A DNA stretch of 64,000 nt from Bacillota bacterium (lineage in GTDB: Bacteria > Bacillota > Clostridia > Lachnospirales > Lachnospiraceae). This document shows positions 34,775 through 44,512 of the stretch, one piece after another; the stretch's first letter is position 1; the number at the start of each line of letters is the position of its first letter. The translations under genes were made by a program, and so were the position numbers. The stretch is taken from assembly GCA_023386315.1 (NCBI GenBank), contig JAEWJZ010000010.1, positions 372,001 to 436,000 on the forward strand. The letters are read 5' to 3'. The notes under the pieces were generated by a model. The model did no database searches. It had not been told where the DNA came from and saw nothing but the letters and a program-made list of their open reading frames with translations.

Positions 34775-36916
34775 CTAATATATTTTATAATCTTCTAACT
34801 TTCCATTGATCCATTTGATATCAACTGTCTTTCCATTCTTAATTCTGAGACCTTTCACATAACCATTTTCAAACTCGGACGGAAGCGCAGGCAATATTTT
34901 TACCTTGCCGTTTCGCTCCTGTACCAGCATGTTGGCAATTCCGGCAGTTCCTCCAAAATTGCCGTCAATCTGGAATGGCGGATGGGCACACCAGAGATTA
35001 TCATAGGTAGATCTGGTCAGCAGAGTTTTTAAATATTCGTAGGCATGATCGGAATCTTCCAGTGCAGCAAAAAGATTGATGATCCATGCACAGCTCCAGC
35101 CTGTATATCCGCCTCCATTTGCCAGACGTAAAAGCAGAGAAGTCCTGCATGCCTCCGTCAAATCTTCGTCCCCTTCAAACAACTCTGATGGGAATAATCC
35201 ATATAAATGGGAAACATGGCGGTGACCGGGCTCAACCTCATCAAATTCCTTATGCCATTCCAAAAGCTGACCCTTAGTTCCGATTTTGAAAGGAGTGAGT
35301 TTACTCAGTCTTTCTGATATTTCCTGTAAAACCTCATCATCTATCTCTAAGATTTCACATGTTTTCTGAAAGTTTCCAAATACTTCACGGATGATTGACA
35401 GATCCATTGCCGTTGACATTGCAACTGCAACTGCGCTGTCTTTGCTGCCCGGAATTTTATACTTATTCTCCGGAGATGTGGAAGGACAGGTCACATACCG
35501 GTCCTTATACAGATAAAGCCAGTCAACAAGGAACAGAGCTGCTTCTTTCAGGATTGGATACACGGTTTCCTCAAGGAATTTCCGGTCCGGATTATATTCA
35601 TAATGCTTAAACAGTTCGCTGGTCAGCCATGCACCGCCCATGGGCCACATAGACCAGGTAACGCTTTCCGGTTCCCCTTCTTCTTCCCCGTAGATCATTC
35701 CAACCGGATTGGTGTTGCACCAGTAATCCGCATTATGGTGGTGGACAAAGCCTCTGCACTGATAATGAACCTCTGCAGTTTTCTTACCTTCCTCACAAAT
35801 CCGCTTTACAAATTCGATGTAAGGCTGCAGACACTCTTTTAAATTGCAGCTTTGAGCAAGCCAGTAATTCATCTGTGCATTGATATTGGTGGTCCAGTTA
35901 CAGCTCCACGGTGCTCTCAGCTGCCAGCTCCATATTCCCTGTAAGTTAGCAGGAAGACTGCCCTCTCTGGAAGAACTGATGAGTAAATATCTTCCGTATT
36001 GAAAATAAAGTGCATAAAGCGCGTTGTCCTTTTCGCCATCCCGAAGCTTTTGAAGTCTGACATTGGTAGGAGTATCCGGCTGCTCACCGAGATACAGTTC
36101 TGCCTTATCATAGATGGATTTATAATCACTGATGTGCTGCTCCCTGATCTTTTCATACGCCTGAGAATGATCAAAAACCGGTTCCCTCACTGCATGAAAT
36201 GCCATGATCACATTGGACGCACCCGTAATGCGAAGCCCGTCTTTTTCAGCGGATACTTCTCCATCGCAGGAAAGAAGCTGTAAGCCGGCTTGGAACTCCA
36301 TTCCTTTCTCTCCCTGGATGATGGGATTTACTCTGCCATCCACATAGGAAGGATCCACATGTTCCGGGCATTTTCCGCTTATCTTAATCCCATCTTTTTC
36401 ATACTCCGCTTTGTATGGTACCTGGGATTCAAAAGAAATCACGGCATTGATCGCATTTTTATCACAATCCAGCTTTATAAATACGGCTCTGGCCGGATAA
36501 CTTGCAAAATATTCCCTGCTGTAATTAACACTGTTTACCCGGTAGCTCACATTGCTGACTGACTGATCTAAATACAGAGCACGGTTGTAATCCGTAATGT
36601 CCTCAGCATGATCAAAGTCTATGTATAGATTTCCCAGGGGGAGATAGGATTCATTATATTCTCCCAGCATATGATTCCGGATTAATTCCTCCGCCTGCTC
36701 GTACTTCTCCTGTTCCACAAGCCTGCGGCACTGTTCCAGGTAAGGAAATGCTTCATGGTTGTTTTTGTCATGGCGGTAGCCTGACCACAGACTTTCCTCA
36801 TTGAGACCCAGACACTCTCTTTTCCCATTTCCCCATATCATGGCACCCAGACTTCCATTGCCGATTGGGAGGGTTTCTTCCCATTTACACGCCGGTTCGG
36901 TGTAGAATAGCTTCAT
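34775..36916 (-). CDS. Glycoside hydrolase family 95 (alpha-L-fucosidase-type)
   Basis: 713 residues, no signal peptide, so cytoplasmic. GH95 features: N-terminal beta domain (LPIGNGSLGAMIWG, LNEESLWSG), then an (alpha/alpha)6 barrel with PANLQGIW, NWTTNINAQMNYW, catalytic Glu in STSPEN (near 480), GHRHVSHLYGLFP and the C-terminal DGNFGGTAGIA. GH95 enzymes remove alpha-1,2-L-fucose or L-galactose. At 713 residues it is slightly shorter than many secreted members. It follows an efflux adaptor gene by 22 nt with no terminator, so it may be cotranscribed with the exporter, an odd pairing. Confidence 0.92.
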   Translation of the reverse strand: MKLFYTEPACKWEETLPIGNGSLGAMIWGNGKRECLGLNEESLWSGYRHDKNNHEAFPYLEQCRRLVEQEKYEQAEELIRNHMLGEYNESYLPLGNLYIDFDHAEDITDYNRALYLDQSVSNVSYRVNSVNYSREYFASYPARAVFIKLDCDKNAINAVISFESQVPYKAEYEKDGIKISGKCPEHVDPSYVDGRVNPIIQGEKGMEFQAGLQLLSCDGEVSAEKDGLRITGASNVIMAFHAVREPVFDHSQAYEKIREQHISDYKSIYDKAELYLGEQPDTPTNVRLQKLRDGEKDNALYALYFQYGRYLLISSSREGSLPANLQGIWSWQLRAPWSCNWTTNINAQMNYWLAQSCNLKECLQPYIEFVKRICEEGKKTAEVHYQCRGFVHHHNADYWCNTNPVGMIYGEEEGEPESVTWSMWPMGGAWLTSELFKHYEYNPDRKFLEETVYPILKEAALFLVDWLYLYKDRYVTCPSTSPENKYKIPGSKDSAVAVAMSTAMDLSIIREVFGNFQKTCEILEIDDEVLQEISERLSKLTPFKIGTKGQLLEWHKEFDEVEPGHRHVSHLYGLFPSELFEGDEDLTEACRTSLLLRLANGGGYTGWSCAWIINLFAALEDSDHAYEYLKTLLTRSTYDNLWCAHPPFQIDGNFGGTAGIANMLVQERNGKVKILPALPSEFENGYVKGLRIKNGKTVDIKWINGKLEDYKIY

Positions 36917-36938
36917 ATTAAATTCCCCCTTTTTCAGT

Positions 36939-38120
36939 TTATCCCTGCTGCTTCACCGTCAATATACTGATTTTTTCACCATCTGTCAATGTTTTACTGC
37001 TTTGTAAAATAACCTGGTCACCAGCTGTAAGTCCTTCCGTCACTTCTATATAAGCATTCTTTTTCTTTCCCAGTGTGACGGGTGTTTTCTCCGCTCTGTT
37101 ATCAGATACTTTAAAAACATATGATCCTGAATCATCGGACTGAACGGATTTTGCCGGAATATAGACAGAATTTTCACTCTTATTATCGGCAAGTCTGATA
37201 TCTGCCATAAGTCCGATGGCGCTGTTTGTACAATCTTCCCCCAAAGATACGGTTACGTCAAACATCCCTGTGCTGGAATCACTGACGGAAGAAACATCGG
37301 TGATACTTCCCTTTATATTCTCCCCAAGAGTCTGGAGACTTACATCTGCTTCAGCTCCGGCTTCTATCTGGTCAATATCCATATCAGCTACTTTAATTTC
37401 CACTTTTTTTCCGCTGTCATCCATAACAGCAGCCGCTTTTACCTGAGGGGATACCGTCTGTCCTGCCTCCACACTGATTTTTGTCACCAGTCCCTTTATG
37501 GGTGATACTACCAGGCAGTCATTATATTTTTTCTGGGCTATGTCAAGCGCTGCTTTTGCACTGTCAAGCTGTGCCTTTGTCACATCACAATTCGTTTTCT
37601 GGCTGTTCCTGGCTGCCTGAAGCTGGACCTGGGCAACATCCATCTGTGCCTTTGCATTCTCATAGTCTGTCTGGGAAACATCACCGCCTGCATATAGAAC
37701 TTTAATCCGGTTAAAATTATCACTTGCCGTAGTAAAGCTTATTTCAGCGGGCTTTACAACTGTATTCATCTGATTTGCCTTTTGTGCACTGTCAAAGTTA
37801 GCCTGGGCTGCCTGGTATCCGGCCTTTGCCTGTTCTAACTGCAGACTGGCATCCTGGTTATCGATCTGAAACAATGCCGCACCTGCTTCCACATGGTCCC
37901 CTTCTTTTGCCAGGATCTGAGTTACCTTTCCGCTGGCCACCGGTATGATGTCAACGCTGCTTAAGGCCTTTACCGTTCCCTGCCATACCATGGCGGATAA
38001 ATCCTTCCCCTCTTTTGCCGCAGCTACCGTTACTTCTGTTTGTTTTCCAGCTCCCGTACAGCCTGCAAGAGCCGACGAAAGCATTGCTGTTACCATTAAA
38101 ACTGCTGTTAATCTCTTCAT
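36939..38120 (-). CDS. RND/MacA-type efflux adaptor lipoprotein
   Basis: 393 residues with a lipoprotein signal (lipobox LAGC, about residue 21). The order is the usual membrane-fusion one: first half-lipoyl segment (IIPVASGKVTQILAKEGDHVEAGAALFQID), a long coiled hairpin (about 95-190, rich in Gln and Ala), second half-lipoyl (KGLVTKISVEAGQTV) and beta-barrel domains. In Gram-positives it would link a membrane transporter to the wall space. Fifth gene of the MarR-ABC-ABC-adaptor-adaptor run. Confidence 0.9.
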   Translation of the reverse strand: MKRLTAVLMVTAMLSSALAGCTGAGKQTEVTVAAAKEGKDLSAMVWQGTVKALSSVDIIPVASGKVTQILAKEGDHVEAGAALFQIDNQDASLQLEQAKAGYQAAQANFDSAQKANQMNTVVKPAEISFTTASDNFNRIKVLYAGGDVSQTDYENAKAQMDVAQVQLQAARNSQKTNCDVTKAQLDSAKAALDIAQKKYNDCLVVSPIKGLVTKISVEAGQTVSPQVKAAAVMDDSGKKVEIKVADMDIDQIEAGAEADVSLQTLGENIKGSITDVSSVSDSSTGMFDVTVSLGEDCTNSAIGLMADIRLADNKSENSVYIPAKSVQSDDSGSYVFKVSDNRAEKTPVTLGKKKNAYIEVTEGLTAGDQVILQSSKTLTDGEKISILTVKQQG

Positions 38121-38142
38121 CCGTTTTCTCCTTCCCGGGCCT

Positions 38143-38823
38143 TTATTTTAAATGAACTTTTACAGAAGCATTCATTCCAAAAACAAGAGGAAGATTCTGC
38201 TGATTTTCAATTGCTACCCTAATCGGTATCAGCTGTGTCACTTTTGTATAATCACCGCTGGTGGTAAAACTGGTTCCTCCTGAAAAATAGGTCTGGGTAG
38301 CCGGATCAATCTCGATTACCTGCCCTTTAAACACCTTTCCGGGGTAGGCATCCAGTTTAATATCCACTTTCTGTCCCAGCTTTATTTTCATAATATCTGT
38401 TTCTTCCACATTTACACCAATATAAAGATCTGATGTATCCGCTACAACAGCCAGTTCTGAACCCAGAGCAACTGTCTGATTGGCTGCCCCCTCATTTTTT
38501 ACTACGGTTCCTGTAATTGGCGATGTGATATAAGGAAGCGTCTCCTGACGTCCAAGCACCTGGTCCTGTTCTACCAGATCTCCATTCTCCGCCTCCCAGG
38601 ACAAAAGCTTACCACTTGCTACGGCTTTTACCGAATACAGCTTTGCAGTCACTCTGGCATTGTTCGTTTTAAAATAAGAGGTGCTTGCATAATAGGCATA
38701 TCCTCCGGCGGCTCCTCCCAGCAAAATGACTGCCAGCAAAAGGGGAATAAGTATTTTCTTTAGTTTTCCTGTGCCCTTTTCAATCTCCTGATCTTCAATG
38801 TTTATGTGTTTGTTTTCCTGCAT
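38143..38823 (-). CDS. HlyD-family adaptor protein (single membrane anchor)
   Basis: 226 residues: a charged cytoplasmic start, one TM helix (about 23-45), then a lipoyl-like domain (VKAVASGKLLSWEAENGDLVEQDQVLG; ITSPITGTVVKNEGAANQTVALG) and a beta domain. The coiled hairpin is very short compared with standard HlyD/EmrA. The ATG at 38823 follows GGAGGT; the longer in-frame ORF would run into the ABC gene without a ribosome site. It lies 13 nt after the ABC gene. Confidence 0.88.
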   Translation of the reverse strand: MQENKHINIEDQEIEKGTGKLKKILIPLLLAVILLGGAAGGYAYYASTSYFKTNNARVTAKLYSVKAVASGKLLSWEAENGDLVEQDQVLGRQETLPYITSPITGTVVKNEGAANQTVALGSELAVVADTSDLYIGVNVEETDIMKIKLGQKVDIKLDAYPGKVFKGQVIEIDPATQTYFSGGTSFTTSGDYTKVTQLIPIRVAIENQQNLPLVFGMNASVKVHLK

Positions 38824-38836
38824 ACCATTACCTCCG

Positions 38837-40678
38837 CTATGATTGTTCTGCAAACTGGCTGTGATACAGATCGGAATAGAATCCTTTCTTTTCAAGCAGT
38901 GTTTCATGATTTCCCTGTTCTATGATATCGCCATCCTTCATGACCAGAATCATATCTGCATCCCGGATAGTGGAGAGTCGGTGGGCGATGACGAAACTGG
39001 TTCTGTTTTTCATTAATTTGTCCATGGCTTTCTGGATAAAGACCTCTGTCCGTGTATCAATGGAGCTGGTGGCTTCATCAAGAATCAGAATTTTCGGGTC
39101 TGCCAGAATGGTTCTCGCAATTGTTAACAGCTGTTTCTGGCCCTGGGATAAGTTACTGGATTCTTCATTAATCACCATATGATAGCCTCCCGGCAGAGTC
39201 CGTATAAATTCATCGCAATGGGCTGCTTTTGCTGCCAATATCACTTCTTCATCTGACTTATCAAAATTTCCGTAGCGGATATTATCCATTACAGTCGCGT
39301 TATAAAGCCAGGTGTCCTGCAGCACCATGCCGAACATGGATCGTAAATCCTTTCTGGTAAATGACAGGCTGTCATGCCCGTCAATCAGGATCTTCCCGGA
39401 ATTAAGCTCATAAAACCGCATCAGAAGCTTGACTACGGTGGTTTTTCCGGCTCCTGTCGGGCCTACGATTGCCACCGTCTGGCCTGCTTCCACGTTAGAA
39501 GAAAAATGATTGATAATCATTGTATCCGGCTGATATCCGAAGCAGACATTTTTAAATTCCACATTTCCATGAACCTCAGACAGTACCACAGGATTTTCTG
39601 TCTCCCCCACTTCATCCTCTTCTGCCAGGAATTCAAATACACGCTCTGCCGCAGCAGCCGTGGACTGGAGGGTATTGGAAACATTGGCGATCTGGGAGAT
39701 TGGCTGCATAAATGATCTCATGTACTGAATAAATGCCTGAACATCACCGATCTCAATTACCTTTTTCACCGTTAAATATCCGCCTAAAAGACAGACACAC
39801 ACAAATCCAAGATTTCCTACAAAGGACATGATGGGCATCATCATTCCTGATAAAAACTGGGACTTCCACGCAGATCCATAGAGTTTATCATTAATCAGCC
39901 GGAATTTTTCAATGGCCTCTTTCTCTCCGTTAAAAATCTGAACCACCTGATGACCTGCATATATTTCTTCAATGTGACCGTTTAAGTTTCCCAGGCTTTT
40001 TTGCTGTTCGGCAAAAAATTTCTGGGACTTTTTCACCACTGTAACGATTAATCCCATGGAAACAAACAGTACTAAAACTGCCACCAGGGTCATTCTTATA
40101 CTGATGGAAAGCATCATGATTACAATACCGGTTAAGGTTGTCACTGATGTGATCATCTGGGTCAGGCTCTGATTTAAAGTCTGGCTTACGGTATCCACAT
40201 CGTTGGTAATTCTTGAAAGAATCTCCCCGTGAGTTCTGGTGTCATAATAATTTAACGGAAGACGGTTCATTTTCTCCGATATATTTTTTCTCAGCTCATA
40301 GGTGATTTTCATGCTTATCCCGGACATTATATAGCTCTGCAGATAGGAAAAGAGAGCCGATACAACATAAAGGACAACTAAAAGCAGCAGACGGTTCCTG
40401 ATATAACGAAAATCCGTAAGCAGTCCGGTTCCTGCTGCCCAGGCGATCAGACCTTCAAAAAGTTTTGTTGTGGCCTTGCCTAAAATCTTGGGTCCTGCAA
40501 TGGAAAATACAGAGGAAAAGCATGCAAACACAATCACAACAATTACAGAAATCTTATAATGTTTTAAATACCCGGCCAGATGGAGCATGGTACCTTTAAA
40601 ATTCTTTGCTTTTTCAGTCTTATGGCCAAGTCCGCCGCCCCGGCCCATGGGCGCGCCTGAGGATTTTTGCTCACTCAT
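38837..40678 (-). CDS. ABC exporter subunit (TMD-NBD), catalytic NBD
   Basis: 613 residues: about six membrane helices (40-340) and a C-terminal ATPase (about 370-610) with Walker A GPTGAGKTT (near 405), signature LSQGQKQ (near 509), Walker B LILDEATSSID with the catalytic Glu, and an H-loop in IAHRLST. It forms a heterodimer with the overlapping gene upstream (4-nt overlap). A glycine-rich N-terminus (GRGGGLGHK) is present. Family members export drugs or lipids. Confidence 0.93.
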   Translation of the reverse strand: MSEQKSSGAPMGRGGGLGHKTEKAKNFKGTMLHLAGYLKHYKISVIVVIVFACFSSVFSIAGPKILGKATTKLFEGLIAWAAGTGLLTDFRYIRNRLLLLVVLYVVSALFSYLQSYIMSGISMKITYELRKNISEKMNRLPLNYYDTRTHGEILSRITNDVDTVSQTLNQSLTQMITSVTTLTGIVIMMLSISIRMTLVAVLVLFVSMGLIVTVVKKSQKFFAEQQKSLGNLNGHIEEIYAGHQVVQIFNGEKEAIEKFRLINDKLYGSAWKSQFLSGMMMPIMSFVGNLGFVCVCLLGGYLTVKKVIEIGDVQAFIQYMRSFMQPISQIANVSNTLQSTAAAAERVFEFLAEEDEVGETENPVVLSEVHGNVEFKNVCFGYQPDTMIINHFSSNVEAGQTVAIVGPTGAGKTTVVKLLMRFYELNSGKILIDGHDSLSFTRKDLRSMFGMVLQDTWLYNATVMDNIRYGNFDKSDEEVILAAKAAHCDEFIRTLPGGYHMVINEESSNLSQGQKQLLTIARTILADPKILILDEATSSIDTRTEVFIQKAMDKLMKNRTSFVIAHRLSTIRDADMILVMKDGDIIEQGNHETLLEKKGFYSDLYHSQFAEQS

Positions 40679-42405
40679 TTCAGTTCCTCCTCACTCAGCT
40701 GAGACAGCGCAATTTCCCGGTATACTTCACAGGTTTTCATCAGCTCCCGGTGAGGCCCTTTTCCGGCAATTCTGCCCTGATCCAGGACAATGATCTGATC
40801 TGCATTCATAATTGTACTGATCCGCTGTGCCACCAGTATGGTTGCGCTGTTTTTCGTTTTCTCTTTCAGCGCAGCACGAAGCCTGGCGTCTGTTTTAAAA
40901 TCCAGTGCGGAAAAGCTGTCATCAAACACATTAACCGGTGCCTTTTTAACCAGCGCCCTGGCAATGGAAAGCCGCTGCTTCTGACCGCCTGATACGTTCT
41001 GGCCTCCCTGTGAGATCTCCGTCTGAAATCCCTCTGGCTTAGAATCAATGAATTCCTCTGCCTGAGCTGTTTTGGCGGCTTCCTCTACCTCTTCTTTACT
41101 GGCCTCTCTGTCTCCATATTTTAAATTGCTCTCAATCGTTCCGGAAAATAAGATTCCCTTCTGAGGCACAAATCCGATCATATCTCTGAGCTTTTTTAAG
41201 GGCCATTTTCTTACATCAATGCCATCAATAAATATTTCGCCTTCTGTGACATCGTAAAAGCGGGGAAGTAAGTTGACCAGTGTGCTTTTTCCGCTTCCGG
41301 TTGCACCGATAAAGGCAGTTGTCTGCCCTGGCAGTGCCGTAAATGTAATATCGTGAAGAACTGCTTCATCGGCATCGGGATAACGAAAGGATACTCCACG
41401 GTACTCCACAGTTCCCTGGAGGTTTTTAGAAATAACCGCAGCCTCTTTCGGATCCCTGATGGTTGAATCCGTAGTCAGTATCTCAACCACTCTCTTTATG
41501 GATACAATGGCTCTGGGAATCATGATAAACATCATCGCCATCATTAAAAAAGCCATAATTATCTGCATGGCATACTGCATATAAGCCATCATGTCTCCCA
41601 CCTTCATCTTAAAGGCGGAAACTGCTTTTGCTCCCACCCAGACAATCAAAAGATTGGTCAGATTCATAATAAGCATCATGGCAGGCATCATACCGGAAGT
41701 AACCCGGTTCACAAATAAATTCGTGTCTGTCAGCCTCGCATTCACCTTATCAAACCGCTTTTCTTCGAATCTCTGCGTATTAAATGCCCGGATCACCAGA
41801 GTTCCGTCAAGGCTTTCCCTGACTACAAGGTTTAACCGGTCAATTAATTTCTGTACATACTGGAACCTGGGCATTACCACCATCATCATGGAAAAAATCA
41901 TCACTAACAGCAGTCCCACGGATAACGCTATGATCCACGACATGGATTTATCCTTTTCCAGGGCATGAATGACGCCGCCGATTCCAAGAATGGGCGCATA
42001 AAACACGATACGGATCAGCATGACAATCAGCTGCTGGATCTGGGTAATATCATTGGTGGTTCTGGTTATTAACGAGGAAGTGGAATACTTCTCCATCTCT
42101 GCACTGGAAAAGCTCTCAATTCTCGTAAATACATCCTGCCGCAGATTCCGGCAGATGCCTGCTGCCATTCTCGCTCCGATCAGTCCCACTATCACGGTGC
42201 AGAACGCACTGAGAAAGGCAATTCCCATCATTTGAAATCCGGCTTTCACTATGTACAGCGTATCTCCCGAAGTAATACCTTTATTTACAATATCAGACAT
42301 AAAATCCGGAAGGGATAAATCACAGGCAGCCTGCCCGAACAGCAGCAGCATGACAGCTGCCAGAGATATCAAATGGGGTTTGAAATATCGGAAAAATACA
42401 TTCAA
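40675..42405 (-). CDS. ABC exporter subunit (TMD-NBD), degenerate NBD
   Basis: 576 residues: about six membrane helices (10-310) and an ATPase domain with Walker A GATGSGKST (near 371), signature VSGGQKQ, and Walker B VNVFDDSFSALD in which Asp replaces the catalytic Glu. The H-loop His is replaced by Gln (VAQRIST). This marks the degenerate half-site typical of heterodimeric exporters such as LmrCD or BmrCD. Second gene of the operon, 24 nt after the MarR gene. Confidence 0.93.
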   Translation of the reverse strand: MNVFFRYFKPHLISLAAVMLLLFGQAACDLSLPDFMSDIVNKGITSGDTLYIVKAGFQMMGIAFLSAFCTVIVGLIGARMAAGICRNLRQDVFTRIESFSSAEMEKYSTSSLITRTTNDITQIQQLIVMLIRIVFYAPILGIGGVIHALEKDKSMSWIIALSVGLLLVMIFSMMMVVMPRFQYVQKLIDRLNLVVRESLDGTLVIRAFNTQRFEEKRFDKVNARLTDTNLFVNRVTSGMMPAMMLIMNLTNLLIVWVGAKAVSAFKMKVGDMMAYMQYAMQIIMAFLMMAMMFIMIPRAIVSIKRVVEILTTDSTIRDPKEAAVISKNLQGTVEYRGVSFRYPDADEAVLHDITFTALPGQTTAFIGATGSGKSTLVNLLPRFYDVTEGEIFIDGIDVRKWPLKKLRDMIGFVPQKGILFSGTIESNLKYGDREASKEEVEEAAKTAQAEEFIDSKPEGFQTEISQGGQNVSGGQKQRLSIARALVKKAPVNVFDDSFSALDFKTDARLRAALKEKTKNSATILVAQRISTIMNADQIIVLDQGRIAGKGPHRELMKTCEVYREIALSQLSEEELK

Positions 42406-42429
42406 GTCTGTTCCCTCTTTTCTGTTTCA

Positions 42430-42924
42430 TCAATCTGTCGTTTTATTGCTTTCTTCCGTCATATCATTCACTTCTTTTTCCATCTGATCAACAAAACGGC
42501 TCCATAATGCCATCAGCTGCTCCATATCTTCCATTCCCACGCCATCGACTACCCTGCTCACCAGCAGATTCACTTTTTCCAGACACTGCTTCCTGACTAA
42601 ATCTCCTTTGTCAGTAAGCATGACATAAATATTTCTTCGGTTGTCAGGATCGATTTTTCTGGAAATCAGCCCGCGCTTTTCTAAGGAATTTAAGGTCCGT
42701 GACGCAGAAGATAAAACGATATCCATATTTTTTGCCAGCGCTGATACATAAATGCCTTTGTGCTCCTTATCCCCTTTTGTGGCTTCGTAAATCTGCTGAA
42801 TCGCATACAGTTCAAGACGGGTCAGTCCCTGAGACAGGAAGATTTTATCAATTTTTCTTCCCTTCCCCATCATGACTACCAGATGCGTTTTTACCTTTTT
42901 TATGTACTTTTCTTTTTCATCCAT
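42430..42924 (-). CDS. MarR-family transcriptional regulator
   Basis: 164 residues with the MarR winged helix: LTRLELYAIQQIYEA, YVSALAKNMDIVLSSASRTLNSLEKRGLISRKIDPDNRRNIYVMLTDKG. It is first in the exporter operon and probably represses it, released by a drug or phenolic ligand. The ATG at 42924 is preferred over an upstream TTG lying in the operator-like region; its ribosome site (GAAGGGG, about 12 nt away) is weak. The C-terminus is long and acidic. Confidence 0.9.
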   Translation of the reverse strand: MDEKEKYIKKVKTHLVVMMGKGRKIDKIFLSQGLTRLELYAIQQIYEATKGDKEHKGIYVSALAKNMDIVLSSASRTLNSLEKRGLISRKIDPDNRRNIYVMLTDKGDLVRKQCLEKVNLLVSRVVDGVGMEDMEQLMALWSRFVDQMEKEVNDMTEESNKTTD

Positions 42925-42944
42925 TAATTTTTTATCCCCTTCAC

Positions 42945-42976
42945 GATACTTAACATCGTTAACAATTATCAACGTT
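42945..42976. promoter_or_regulatory. Putative MarR operator region
   Basis: Imperfect dyads sit just upstream of the MarR start: TTGATAATTGTTAA (around an AATT core) and ACGAT-N7-ATCGT, with repeated GTTAA. This is the spacing and base composition of MarR boxes, but no perfect palindrome is present. Confidence 0.4.
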
Positions 42977-43152
42977 CATCATTCTACTCTTCTGCCGTTC
43001 CCGTGTCAATATATAAATTTTTTCCTATCATTTTTTTAACGCCACAAACGTAAAAAGGTCAAGGTCCAGGCTTAACTTGTCAGGAAAAATATGGTATGAT
43101 CTAAGCGAAACAGACGATATGCAATTTACTGATGAAAAAAGGAGGTCGTATT

Positions 43153-44487
43153 TTGACCCTGATGAAACGTATGATCCGTTATTTTTTTCTCATGCTTTTA
43201 TTTAATTTTACTCTGATTTCTCCCCTGATGCCAAACACACAGGTCCGTGTTTTATCCTGTACCGGCCTGATGCTTTTTTATCTCTGCTATCATTTTGTGC
43301 CCGTAAAAGTCAATTGCAAAGGGCGAAGGCTTAAAATTCTGCAGGGTGGCTGTGAACTGATGAATGCTGCCATCGTCTGCTTCTTTCTTGAACTGGCAGT
43401 TTACGGATACCTCTTAATCTTTTACAAAATGGTGCCGCCCCTGCTCCTTGTTATTAATGGCATTGCCTGCGCCATATTCCTTTATTTTCTCCTTATAAAC
43501 GGTATTATCCGGATCTTCACCTGTTCGGGTCAGCTCGGTCTGTTTAACCGAATGGCCCTTTTGCTTTTCTGGTGGGTTCCGGGAGTTAATCTCGTACTGC
43601 TTCACAGGTTTATTGAAGTATCACATAAAGAGTATAACTTCACTATGGAGAAACAGCAGTACTATGAGAAACGAAAAGAGGAAGAATTATGCAAAACCAG
43701 GTATCCCATATTGATGGTGCACGGGATATTCTTCCGGGACTGGAAAAGCTTTAACTACTGGGGGCGGATTCCAGATGAACTCATCCGGCACGGGGCCGCC
43801 GTCTTTTACAGCAACCATCAGTCCTCTGCTTCTGTGGAACAATGCGGGGAAGAGATCAAAGCGTGTATTCTTGACATCGTTAATAAGACCGGCTGTGAGA
43901 AAGTTAACATCATTGCTCATTCCAAAGGCGGCCTTGACAGCCGTTACGCAGTCAGCTGCCTTGGCATGGACCAGTATGTGGCCTCCATTACCACCATTAA
44001 CACTCCTCATGCAGGCTGTCATTATGTATGCCGCATTTTAGACCGTATTTCTCCGGGATTTGCCGGTTTTATCGGTAAAAAATATGAATCCCTGTTTACT
44101 CTTCTTGGAGATGACAATCCTGACTTTTTAAGCGGATTAAAGGATTTAACAGACAGGGAATGTGCCCGGCTTAATAAACTCATGAAGGACGCTCCCGGTG
44201 TTCTCTGCCAAAGTGCGGGATCACAAATGAAATCTCCGGGAAGTGCCATATTCCCTTTAAATCTTGGTTACATTATAATCAGGATTTTTGGAGAAGGAAG
44301 TAACGATGGCCTGGTATCCACAGACTCCATGGTCTGGGGAAATGATCTTGGCATCTTAAAGCCAAAAGGGAAGCAGGGAATCTCTCATGGTGATGTGATT
44401 GATCTGACCCGGAAAAATATAGAAGGCTTTGATGTCATGGGTTTTTATACAGACCTGGTACATAAACTGAAAGAACAGGGATATTAA
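43153..44487 (+). CDS. Membrane-anchored lipase-like alpha/beta hydrolase
   Basis: 444 residues: four to five N-terminal hydrophobic helices (about 5-160), then a class I/II lipase-like domain. Motifs: oxyanion region YPILMVHGIFFRDW (about 190), nucleophile elbow AHSKGGLDSR (about 260) and INTPHAG; the acid (SNDGLVS) and His (ISHGDVI, near 420) complete a triad. A TTG start at 43153 lies 7 nt after AAAGGAGG; the ATG at 43132 overlaps that site and the next ATG is at 43162, so TTG is preferred. Unlike secreted lipases it keeps the membrane helices. It precedes an exporter gene by 25 nt. Confidence 0.85.
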   Translation: MTLMKRMIRYFFLMLLFNFTLISPLMPNTQVRVLSCTGLMLFYLCYHFVPVKVNCKGRRLKILQGGCELMNAAIVCFFLELAVYGYLLIFYKMVPPLLLVINGIACAIFLYFLLINGIIRIFTCSGQLGLFNRMALLLFWWVPGVNLVLLHRFIEVSHKEYNFTMEKQQYYEKRKEEELCKTRYPILMVHGIFFRDWKSFNYWGRIPDELIRHGAAVFYSNHQSSASVEQCGEEIKACILDIVNKTGCEKVNIIAHSKGGLDSRYAVSCLGMDQYVASITTINTPHAGCHYVCRILDRISPGFAGFIGKKYESLFTLLGDDNPDFLSGLKDLTDRECARLNKLMKDAPGVLCQSAGSQMKSPGSAIFPLNLGYIIIRIFGEGSNDGLVSTDSMVWGNDLGILKPKGKQGISHGDVIDLTRKNIEGFDVMGFYTDLVHKLKEQGY

Positions 44488-44512
44488 CGGGAATAACCGG
44501 AAAGGAGAAACC

